From NCBI GenBank assembly GCA_900316955.1, contig ONEX01000013.1:28454-92453 (forward strand): a stretch of 64,000 nucleotides of DNA, given 5' to 3'. Within the stretch, counting starts at the first letter, position 1. The number at the start of each line of letters is the position of its first letter. Under the pieces are notes generated by a model that saw nothing but the letters and a program-made list of their open reading frames with translations, did no database searches and was not told the DNA's origin. The DNA is from an uncultured Bacteroidales bacterium. Lineage in GTDB: Bacteria; Bacteroidota; Bacteroidia; Bacteroidales; UBA932. Of this stretch, positions 56,546-64,000 are shown piece after piece. The position numbers were made by a program, and so were the translations under genes.

Positions 56546-56832
56546 TGGACCCCAAGCGGCGCAAACGCATTTTCCGGACGGTCACGATCCTCACGGTCGT
56601 GGCCGTCCTCGGTTGCGCCGGCTGGATCATGGCGTGCCGGCTGGGCCTCTCTCCGGACTATGACTTCGGCGCGGGGGCCTACTACTATGCCGACATTCCC
56701 GGCTTCGACAAGGTGGTCCGGGACGATGTCTATCACACGAAGGTCCCCCTCTGGGTCCATATCGTCCTTTTCCTGGCCTGGGGCTGGCTGATGTACCGGC
56801 TCTGGGTGTGGATTGACAGCCGGAAACCCTGA
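56545..56832 (+). CDS. Small two-helix membrane protein coupled to yeiH
   Basis: This 95-residue protein starts MDPKRRKRIFRTV, a basic cytoplasmic N-terminus, followed by a membrane helix (VTILTVVAVLGCAGWIMAC, about 13-31), a periplasmic loop with aromatic and acidic residues (DYDFGAGAYYYADIPGFDK) and a second helix (VPLWVHIVLFLAWGWLMYRLWVWI, about 68-91). It shares one base with the yeiH stop (TAATG), which implies translational coupling and a role as an accessory subunit or partner of the transporter. I do not recognise a named family. Confidence 0.75.
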   Translation: MDPKRRKRIFRTVTILTVVAVLGCAGWIMACRLGLSPDYDFGAGAYYYADIPGFDKVVRDDVYHTKVPLWVHIVLFLAWGWLMYRLWVWIDSRKP

Positions 56833-56867
56833 CGCTTACAATTTTATGGATATAACGAAAGATTTGT

Positions 56868-56875
56868 TATATTTG
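56868..56875 (+). promoter_or_regulatory. -7 promoter box for the Omp85-like gene
   Basis: TATATTTG matches TAnnTTTG in an AT-rich gap after the sulfonolipid operon, about 30 bases before the probable start codon. Confidence 0.65.
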
Positions 56876-56905
56876 CCTGCAGAATCGACTTAAATGATGA
56901 CAAAT

Positions 56906-58351
56906 ATGAAGAAATTATTCCTGACTTCCATCGCCCTGCTCGCCGCAGGCGCGATGCTCACCCTTTCCGCCCAGGAGCAGGAGAAGGAAATGAAGACCGG
57001 CTGGAGCTTCGGCCTCCTTCCTACCGCCACCTGGTCCACGGACAACGGCTTCCAGGCCGGCGCTTTCGGCGACGTCTACTACTATGGCGACGGCTCCACC
57101 TATCCGGACCCGCTCCACAAGATCAGCTGGGAAGCCTCCTACTTCACGCACAGCCACCGGATGCGCCTGTACCTGGCCTATGACTCCAAGTACCTGATCC
57201 CCAATATGCGTGTCAATGCGTCCGTGACCTATATGAACGACCCCCTGTACAGTTTCTGGGGCTTCAACGGTCCGGCCGCCGTGCAGGATTACGACCTGTG
57301 GTCCAACCGCAACACCGGCGCGGGCCATCACCTGAACTACTATGGGATGAGCCGCGATATGCTCCGCATCCTGGCCAATTTCCAGGGCCGCATCGCCGAC
57401 AACCTGAACTGGGCGGCCGGCGTCAACTTCTGGCGTTGGAAGCTGGGAGATATGAAGGACAATGGCGTCAAGGGAACCGGAGACGCCAAGGAGTACTACA
57501 ATACCGACCTGACGCTCTACAAGAAATACATCGAGCTGGGCGCCATCACGGAGGCCGAAAAGAACGGCGGAACGGCCCTGGAGCTGAACGCCGGCCTGGT
57601 GTTCGACACCCGTGACATCGAGGCGGCCCCGAACCGCGGCATCTGGGCGGAGGCCTACCTGAACGGCAACGTCCTGAACCAGCGTTACCTGAAGGCCTGC
57701 GCCTACTTCCGTCACTACATCGACATTCCCATCCACCTTCCGGCCGGCGACCCGGTGTTCGCCTACCGCCTGGCCTGGCAGCAGACCATTGCCGGCGAGA
57801 CCCCGTTCTATATGATCCAGAACATCCCGCTGCTGGTCCAGCGCAACATGATCTCCGAGGGCTTCGGCTCCAGCGGCACCATCCGCGGCCTGCGCGAGAA
57901 CCGGATCCTGACCGAGGGCTTCGCCTGGGCGAACACGGAACTGCGCGTGAAGCTGGTGAACTTCAAGCTGTTCAACCAGTACTTCTACATCGCCCTGAAT
58001 CCGTTCTTCGACGCCGGCGTCATCACCAAGCCCTACCGTACGGATTTCCTGAAGGGCGTCATCAATGACGGAGGGCTGAAGGACTTCGATTTCGCCGCCT
58101 ACCGCAAGTACCTGGAGGGCGATCCCAAGAACGCCGCGACGCTCGAACGCTTCAACAAGGTCCACGGCGCCGGCTATGACGGCAAGATCTACGACGCCGC
58201 CCGGGTGAAGGACTTCGTGTACAGCGGCGGTATCGGCCTCAAGATCGCGATGAACCAGAACTTCATCGTCTCCGCCGAGTACGCGCACTGCTTCTACACG
58301 CCGATGAATGCGGATCCCTGGATCGGCATCGGTATGAACTACCAGTTCTAG
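56906..58351 (+). CDS. Omp85/BamA-type outer-membrane barrel protein lacking POTRA domains
   Basis: This is a protein of about 481 residues with signal MKKLFLTSIALLAAGAMLTLSAQ and only a 16-strand-type barrel. The Omp85 marks are LNAGLVFDTRDIEAAPNRGIWAEA (about 228-251), a lid-loop motif IRGLRENRI in place of the usual VRGY/F (about 331-339), and a C-terminal WIGIGMNYQF strand. There is no N-terminal POTRA chain, so it is not BamA itself. Such short members resemble the barrel of patatin-linked Omp85 proteins, and their cargo is unknown. ATGs at 56894 and 56897 are also in frame; 56906 starts the signal peptide. Confidence 0.8.
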   Translation: MKKLFLTSIALLAAGAMLTLSAQEQEKEMKTGWSFGLLPTATWSTDNGFQAGAFGDVYYYGDGSTYPDPLHKISWEASYFTHSHRMRLYLAYDSKYLIPNMRVNASVTYMNDPLYSFWGFNGPAAVQDYDLWSNRNTGAGHHLNYYGMSRDMLRILANFQGRIADNLNWAAGVNFWRWKLGDMKDNGVKGTGDAKEYYNTDLTLYKKYIELGAITEAEKNGGTALELNAGLVFDTRDIEAAPNRGIWAEAYLNGNVLNQRYLKACAYFRHYIDIPIHLPAGDPVFAYRLAWQQTIAGETPFYMIQNIPLLVQRNMISEGFGSSGTIRGLRENRILTEGFAWANTELRVKLVNFKLFNQYFYIALNPFFDAGVITKPYRTDFLKGVINDGGLKDFDFAAYRKYLEGDPKNAATLERFNKVHGAGYDGKIYDAARVKDFVYSGGIGLKIAMNQNFIVSAEYAHCFYTPMNADPWIGIGMNYQF

Positions 58352-58369
58352 GAAATCGCAGAAAAAGCG

Positions 58370-58400
58370 AAACGGCTGACCGTCCGGGTCAGCCGTTTTT
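58370..58400. terminator. Terminator between the Omp85-like gene and the PatB-like gene
   Basis: A nine-pair stem CGGCTGACC (58373-58381) with GGTCAGCCG (58387-58395), loop GTCCG, followed by five T and preceded by three A. Usable by both converging genes. Confidence 0.9.
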
Positions 58401-58403
58401 GTT

Positions 58404-59591
58404 TCAGTAAGTCAGGAATCCGTGCCGGAGGCGCGCCAGGCCATCCAGCAGCGTCTTTCGGGGACAGGCGATGTTGAGACGTTCGAAGCCTTCGGCGTCG
58501 GCCCCGTAGATGGTGCCGGTGGAAAGGATGAGCTTGGCCTCGTAGCGGAGATGCTGCGCGAAGCGCTCGGAGAAGCCCTCGAGGGGCTCGTCCGCGTGGC
58601 GGGCGGCGCGGCAGTCCAGCCACATCAGGTAGGTGCCTTCCAGCGGGAGGGCCGTCACCTGCGGGATTTCCTCCTTGAGGTACTTGTACACCAGCTGCGC
58701 ATTCTCATACAGGTAGGCGCGCAGGGCGTCCAGCCACTCCTCCGACTCGTTGTAGGCCGCTTCCAGGGCCGCGCAGCCGAACACGTTCACGTCGCAGCAT
58801 TCGTTGTCGTTGATGGCCCGGTCGATGCGGCGGCGGACCTCCGGGTCCGCTGCGAAGATGTTCGCGATCTGGATGCCGGCGATGTTGAAAGACTTGGTGG
58901 GGGAGATGCAGGAGGCGGAATTCCGCACCAGCTCCTCCGGGAGGGTGGCCCACGGCGTGTAGTCGTGGCCGGGGTAGGTGAGTTCGCAGTGGATCTCGTC
59001 GGAAATGACGAACACCCCGTGCTTCAGGCAGATTTCTCCGATGCGTTCCAGCTCCTCCCGGGTCCATACCCGGCCGGCGGGGTTGTGCGGATTGCACACC
59101 AGCATCACGGTCGTCTTGGGGTCGGCCGCCTTGGCTTCCAGGTCTGCCCAGTCGATTGAATAAGTGTTGTCCTTGTAAACCAGCGTGTTGCACAGCTCCC
59201 GGCATCCGTTGTTCCGGATGGCGGGGAAGAAAGCGTTGTACACCGGCGTCTGGACGATGACATTGTCCCCGACCCGGGCCATCGCCTTGATGCAGGCGGA
59301 ATAGGCCGGGATGACGCCCGTCGTGGGGATGAGCTGTTCCCGGGTGATGCCTTTCCAGCCGTGCCGGCGGTCGAACCAGCTGCTGATGGCGTCATAGTAC
59401 GACTGCGGCACCAGCTCGTAGCCGAACACGCCGTGCTCCAGCCGTCTGCGCAGCGCCTCCAGGATGGCCGGAGAAGCCTTGAAATCCATGTCCGCCACCC
59501 ACAGCGGCAGCGTATCCTCCTCGAACAGGTCCCATTTCACGCTCGCCGTGTTCCGGCGCGGGACGATCTCATCAAAATTGAACTTTGTCAT
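58404..59591 (-). CDS. MalY/PatB-family C-S lyase or aminotransferase
   Basis: This 395-residue fold-type I PLP enzyme is of the MalY/PatB class, which splits cystathionine and other S-conjugates to thiols, pyruvate and ammonia. Family marks: PLWVADMDFKASPAILEALRRR near the start, FGYELVPQSYYDAISSWF, VCNPHNPAGRVWTREEL, ISDEIHCEL, and SPTKSFNIAGIQ with PLP-Lys233. It could contribute sulfide or thiols to sulfur metabolism near the sulfonolipid genes, but that link is only positional. Odd: its start codon lies inside a family B repeat. It is 20 bases downstream of the DUF3737 gene and probably shares its transcript. Confidence 0.9.
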   Translation of the reverse strand: MTKFNFDEIVPRRNTASVKWDLFEEDTLPLWVADMDFKASPAILEALRRRLEHGVFGYELVPQSYYDAISSWFDRRHGWKGITREQLIPTTGVIPAYSACIKAMARVGDNVIVQTPVYNAFFPAIRNNGCRELCNTLVYKDNTYSIDWADLEAKAADPKTTVMLVCNPHNPAGRVWTREELERIGEICLKHGVFVISDEIHCELTYPGHDYTPWATLPEELVRNSASCISPTKSFNIAGIQIANIFAADPEVRRRIDRAINDNECCDVNVFGCAALEAAYNESEEWLDALRAYLYENAQLVYKYLKEEIPQVTALPLEGTYLMWLDCRAARHADEPLEGFSERFAQHLRYEAKLILSTGTIYGADAEGFERLNIACPRKTLLDGLARLRHGFLTY

Positions 59592-59613
59592 TCCGAACGA
59601 AGCGAAGGAATCT
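59587..59613. repeat. Family B repeat forming the whole DUF3737-patB junction
   Basis: 27-base element with arms ATTCC (59590-59594) and GGAAT (59607-59611). On the minus strand it contains two bases of the DUF3737 stop codon at one end and the complete start codon of the PatB-like gene at the other. Confidence 0.88.
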
Positions 59614-60502
59614 AATATTCAACAATATCCGGATTGGCGGCCAAATCGACGTCCGGCGCGTCCCAGGTGCGGATCTCGCAGTCGGCGGGCGCCTTGATGT
59701 TGCCGTCCAGGATGACCTCGCCGTAGCTGTCGGCGTTGATGCGGCCGGTGCGCGGGTTCTTGACGCTCGTGACCGGGCCGATGATGCTGGCCTCGACGTC
59801 CGAATACTCGAAGGCGCGGTCCGCATCGTCCTCGAAGACGCAGTTCTCCAGGACCAGGTTCTCGCAGTAGCACAGCGGCTGGGTGCCGCCGATCTTGCAG
59901 TTCACCAGGTGGAGGTTCTTCGCGTACCAGCCCAGGAATTCGCCGTTGATGCGGGAATCATAGACCGTCACGTTCTCGGACTCCCAGAAGGCGTCCTTGG
60001 TGTCCATCTCCGCGTTCCGGATGACCACGTTCTTCGCGTACTGGAAGGAGTAGTTCCCCTGGAGTTTGAACCCGTCGATCCGGATGTCGGACGTGTGCAT
60101 GAAGATGTAGTTGGCCTGGGCGGCCTCCACGTTCCGGAGTTCCACCTCGTCGCAGTCCCAGAAAGTCTCCAGGGCGTTCGGAAGCTTCACGTTCTCCAGG
60201 TACACGTCCTTGATGCGGCGGAACATCTTGGGCGCTTCGACCAGGGTGTCGTACATTTTGCATCCCCTTGTATACCAGAGCGCGGCGCGGGCCCCCTCGC
60301 GGAACACGCAGTTCCGGATGGTGAAATCCTTGCACTCCCAGAACGGGTATTTTCCATTGAACTCGCAGTTCACCGCCTCGATGTCGGAGCCTTCCTTGAG
60401 GGAGGATTCGCCGGGGCCGATGGACACGTTCTCGAGCCGGAGTCCGTGGCGGACATACAGCGGGCGCTCGCCCTCGAAGTATTGGTCTTTGATGTATTCC
60501 AT
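59612..60502 (-). CDS. DUF3737 right-handed beta-helix protein
   Basis: This 296-residue cytoplasmic protein belongs to the DUF3737 family. Its whole length is short repeating strands of the pectate-lyase-like right-handed beta-helix type (LRLENVSIGPGESSLKEGSD, NCEFNGKYPFWECKDFTIRN, LENVKLPNALETFWDCDEVE, NGEFLGWYAKNLHLVNCKIGG). It has no signal peptide, unlike secreted pectate lyases. Function is unknown; members are widespread in gut bacteria. It has its own promoter at 60526-60533 and shares its stop region with a family B repeat that leads straight into the PatB-like gene. Confidence 0.88.
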   Translation of the reverse strand: MEYIKDQYFEGERPLYVRHGLRLENVSIGPGESSLKEGSDIEAVNCEFNGKYPFWECKDFTIRNCVFREGARAALWYTRGCKMYDTLVEAPKMFRRIKDVYLENVKLPNALETFWDCDEVELRNVEAAQANYIFMHTSDIRIDGFKLQGNYSFQYAKNVVIRNAEMDTKDAFWESENVTVYDSRINGEFLGWYAKNLHLVNCKIGGTQPLCYCENLVLENCVFEDDADRAFEYSDVEASIIGPVTSVKNPRTGRINADSYGEVILDGNIKAPADCEIRTWDAPDVDLAANPDIVEY

Positions 60503-60525
60503 AGATGGTTTTCTATTTGACGGCG

Positions 60526-60533
60526 CAAAGATA
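60526..60533 (-). promoter_or_regulatory. -7 promoter box for the DUF3737/patB transcript
   Basis: TATCTTTG on the minus strand matches TAnnTTTG, 23 bases before the start codon at 60502. Confidence 0.65.
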
Positions 60534-60555
60534 GGAATAATTCGTCACATTCCCC

Positions 60556-60597
60556 CTGCCAAATTGTCAGTATTCCCCAGCTGGCACAACGCTTGAT
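60556..60597 (+). promoter_or_regulatory. Probable groESL control region: palindrome and sigma-54-like box
   Basis: An imperfect 15-base palindrome CTGCCAAATTGTCAG (60556-60570) lies 11 bases upstream of TGGCACAACGCTTGAT (60582-60597), which matches the sigma-54 pattern TGGCAC-N5-TTG but has A instead of the -12 C. No CIRCE element and no TAnnTTTG box is seen before groES. Transcription from the second box would start about 50 bases before the groES ATG. Confidence 0.4.
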
Positions 60598-60659
60598 GAT
60601 AATCCGGCGTCTCCGGAGTGGCCGGGGGCGAATGAGCAAACATACAAAACACAATAACT

Positions 60660-60926
60660 ATGATCCGTCCGTTAGGAACAAGAGTCGTCATCGAGCCCAA
60701 GGAGGCCGAGACGATGACCGCCGGGGGCCTTTACATCCCGGACAACGCACAAGAGAAACCGCAGCAGGGCACCATCGTCGCCGTGGGCCCGGGCGCCAAG
60801 GATGAGCCGATGGAAGTGAAGGTCGGCGAAGTCGTCCTCTACGGAAAATATGCCGGTACCGAGGTCACCGTGGACGCCAAGAAGTACCTCATCGTGAAAC
60901 AGTCTGACATCCTCGCCATTCTGTAG
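60660..60926 (+). CDS. groES: Co-chaperonin GroES
   Basis: GroES forms the seven-membered lid of the GroEL folding chamber. The 88-residue protein is slightly short, as in other Bacteroidota, and has all expected features: IRPLGTRVVIEPKEAETMTAGGLYIPDNAQEKPQQGTI, with the mobile loop at about residues 16-32, GPGAKD, VLYGKYAGTEV and the C-terminal YLIVKQSDILAIL. groEL follows after 49 bases, a gap that contains a family B repeat. Confidence 0.97.
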   Translation: MIRPLGTRVVIEPKEAETMTAGGLYIPDNAQEKPQQGTIVAVGPGAKDEPMEVKVGEVVLYGKYAGTEVTVDAKKYLIVKQSDILAIL

Positions 60927-60933
60927 CGGCGTT

Positions 60934-60960
60934 GTCATTCCGAACGTAGTGAAGGAATCT
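60934..60960. repeat. Family B repeat between groES and groEL
   Basis: 27-base element with arms ATTCC (60937-60941) and GGAAT (60954-60958), in the intercistronic gap of the operon, eight bases after the groES stop and 15 before the groEL start. It may form a hairpin in the mRNA. Confidence 0.88.
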
Positions 60961-60972
60961 TAAATTCATTGA

Positions 60973-62598
<1,626 letters not shown>

Positions 62599-62623
62599 TC
62601 CTCAAAATACATACGATAAAAGG

Positions 62624-62662
62624 GAAAGTTGCGTGGAAAATCCGCGCAACTTTCTTATTTTT
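62624..62662 (+). terminator. Rho-independent terminator of groESL
   Basis: A 13-pair stem (GAAAGTTGCGTGG at 62624-62636 with CCGCGCAACTTTC at 62642-62654, one T-G pair), five-base loop, followed by TTATTTTT. Confidence 0.92.
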
Positions 62663-62687
62663 ATGCATCCATAAACTTGAACCAGCT

Positions 62688-63710
62688 ATGCATCATTCCG
62701 TCCGACTGTCCCTCCTTTTTCTTTTGACGGCGCTGCCCGGCTCCCTTTTCGCCCAGGAACGGCCCTGGGAGTACTGGGGAAATCCCGAAGGCTACCTGGA
62801 CAACCAGGCGGAGGTCCTGTTCGGCCTCGTCGACGGGGTCCTCCAGCGGAATCCCGCCGCTGCGGATCCTTCTCCCGAGCGGCAGCTCGCCCTCGCTTCG
62901 CTCGACGCCCTCGTCCACGATACGCGGAACGACGGATCGCCGGCGCTGCACGCCTTCCTGGACACGCGGGTAGGGCGGGTCGTCGGGGACCTGTCCCGGC
63001 CGTCCTTGAGGAAGGGGGTCGAGGTGTACAAGCTTTATAATGACGGCTTCGTCGTCCGTACCCGGGAGGCCGTTGTCGGGTTCGACCTCTGCGGAACCCG
63101 GGGGAAGGAGAAATACATCCCGGACGCGCTGATGCGGGAACTCGTCTCGTCTTGCGACCTGCTGCTGATTTCGCACAGGGATCCCGACCACGCCGACAGG
63201 AACGTCGTCGCGATGGCCTCGGAGCTGGGAATCCCCGTCTATGGCCCGGAGGACTACGACAACGACCGCGTCGTCAAGGTCCGCACGGAGGACTTCTCGG
63301 AAATCCGGCTGGAAGGCAGGGGAGGGGTCTCCCTTGCCGCGCAGGCGCTCCCCGGGCATCAGGACGGCCTTCAGAACAATATCTGGGTGGTGACATTCCC
63401 CGGAGGGTACACCGTGGCGCACTGCGGGGACCAGTACCTCAGGGAGGACCTGGCTTGGTTGAAGAATGCTTCGGAGAAACTGGTTCGCCCTCTTGACGTC
63501 CTGATTATCGACTGCTGGGCGATGGAAATGGAGGAGACGGTGCTCGGCTTCTCCCCGCGGGTGGTCATCACCGGTCACGAGAACGAGATGGGGCATACGA
63601 TCGACCACCGGGAGGCGTTCTGGCTTTCGCAGTACAAGGTGGATGCCCTGGCGCTCCCCGTCCCGACCGTCATCCTCTGCTGGGGGGAGGGGTACCGGTT
63701 CAAGCGATGA
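62688..63710 (+). CDS. Exported metallo-beta-lactamase-fold hydrolase
   Basis: This 340-residue exported protein (signal MHHSVRLSLLFLLTALPGSLFAQ) starts at 62688. After a helical N-terminal part it has a metallo-beta-lactamase-fold domain from about residue 110 (NDGFVVRTREAVVGFDL). The metal motif is LLLISHRDPDHADRN, so HxHxDH is varied to HxDxDH, followed by ALPGHQDGLQNN, a late metal-binding Asp in AHCGDQY, and VVITGHENEMGH. Lipid-, nucleotide- or lactone-hydrolysing MBL proteins are all possible. It lies between two terminators with no clear promoter of its own. Confidence 0.8.
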   Translation: MHHSVRLSLLFLLTALPGSLFAQERPWEYWGNPEGYLDNQAEVLFGLVDGVLQRNPAAADPSPERQLALASLDALVHDTRNDGSPALHAFLDTRVGRVVGDLSRPSLRKGVEVYKLYNDGFVVRTREAVVGFDLCGTRGKEKYIPDALMRELVSSCDLLLISHRDPDHADRNVVAMASELGIPVYGPEDYDNDRVVKVRTEDFSEIRLEGRGGVSLAAQALPGHQDGLQNNIWVVTFPGGYTVAHCGDQYLREDLAWLKNASEKLVRPLDVLIIDCWAMEMEETVLGFSPRVVITGHENEMGHTIDHREAFWLSQYKVDALALPVPTVILCWGEGYRFKR

Positions 63711-63725
63711 TTCTTCCATACGAAA

Positions 63726-63757
63726 AAAGGGCGCCACCCGGCCGGGTGACGCCCTTT
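63726..63757. terminator. Bidirectional terminator between the MBL-fold gene and hsp20
   Basis: A long stem GGGCGCCACCC (63729-63739) with GGGTGACGCCC (63744-63754), one C-A mismatch, loop GGCC, flanked by A- and T-tracts. Confidence 0.88.
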
Positions 63758-63783
63758 CTCGATGGGAGATGTGTCAATGGACC

Positions 63784-64000
63784 TTACTGGACGGCAATCT
63801 GCTTGACCGTGTCGGGTTGCTGGGCCTTCTCCTTCTTGGGGAGATGGACATTCAGCACGCCGTGCTCCACTTTTGCGTCGATCTTGTCGGCATCGACATC
63901 GTCCGGCAGCAGGAGCGTCTGCTGGAACTTCTCGTAGGAGAATTCGCGGCGGAGGTACTTGCCGTGCTTCTTGCCCTCCTTGTTCTCGGACTTCTTCTCC
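63784..64000 (-). CDS. Hsp20/alpha-crystallin small heat-shock protein, 5' end missing
   Basis: Only the last 72 residues or so are in the window, ending KQIAVQ. They contain the C-terminal part of the alpha-crystallin domain (YLRREFSYEKFQQTLLLPDDVDADKIDAKVEHGVLNVHLPKKEKA), including the conserved GVLNVHLPK strand, and a short tail. Small heat-shock proteins hold unfolding proteins for later refolding by chaperones. Converging on the groESL side, it makes this part of the window a small stress-protein cluster. The gene runs off the window's 3' edge. Confidence 0.93.
   Translation of the reverse strand, partial: EKKSENKEGKKHGKYLRREFSYEKFQQTLLLPDDVDADKIDAKVEHGVLNVHLPKKEKAQQPDTVKQIAVQ

Noticed and set aside
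60503-60659. CIRCE (HrcA) operator before groES
   Set aside because: No TTAGCACTC-N9-GAGTGCTAA pattern is present; the palindrome seen there has a different sequence.

Overview
This is a GC-rich chromosomal window, with third codon positions mostly G or C. It comes from a member of the Bacteroidota, most likely order Bacteroidales. The evidence is three SusC/SusD pairs, a MoxR/Bat aerotolerance operon, DUF3823 and DUF3737 proteins, lipoproteins with a lipobox Cys, and many promoters with the Bacteroidota -7 box TAnnTTTG. A cysteate synthase next to an alpha-oxoamine synthase points to a sulfonolipid (capnine-type) producer, as known from Alistipes and relatives. The genus cannot be fixed from the sequence alone. 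There are no rRNA or tRNA genes, CRISPR arrays, integrases or insertion sequences.

Layout. 1-9051: two tandemly duplicated susC-susD pairs (the first susC is cut by the window edge), ended by a terminator. 9168-15352: a third, unrelated susC-susD pair with a DUF3823 lipoprotein, its own promoter, a long leader and a terminator. 15356-16174: truA on the minus strand, carrying an in-frame palindromic repeat. 16195-25438: an apparent nine-gene Bat operon (moxR, DUF58, a BatD-like protein, batA, batB, batC, a batD-batE fusion, and two tiny lipoproteins that are only a TonB-receptor plug domain). 25517-26860: glyA (minus). 26917-30910: SpoU methyltransferase, ABC exporter, exported phosphoesterase and nitroreductase. 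30976-36282 (minus): ppdK, a PIN-PhoH ATPase and an AIR-synthase-like protein. 36350-37732: folC. 37780-50626: a long alpha-2-macroglobulin-like protein without a thioester, converging on a second alpha-2-macroglobulin lipoprotein that has the CTEQ thioester site and is translationally coupled to pbpC.

50715-56832 is the most interesting region. It is a tight operon of a VOC-fold protein, a PLP acyl-CoA/ACP:amino-acid acyltransferase, a short-chain reductase, cysteate synthase, a YeiH-family sulfur-anion exporter and a small membrane protein. Read together it is a complete sulfonolipid pathway: phosphoserine + sulfite -> cysteate -> 3-ketocapnine -> capnine, with a candidate sulfite/sulfate valve attached. 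After it come an Omp85-type barrel protein, a MalY/PatB C-S lyase, a DUF3737 beta-helix protein, groES-groEL, an exported metallo-beta-lactamase-fold protein and the 3' part of an Hsp20 gene.

Two families of short palindromic repeats are dispersed through the window. Family A (arms ATTCCGGG/CCCGGAAT) lies in frame inside truA and inside an alpha-2-macroglobulin gene, and between converging genes. Family B (27 bp, arms ATTCY/RGAAT) lies between genes of the sulfonolipid and groESL operons. In one place it supplies the start codon of one gene and the stop codon of the gene upstream of it.
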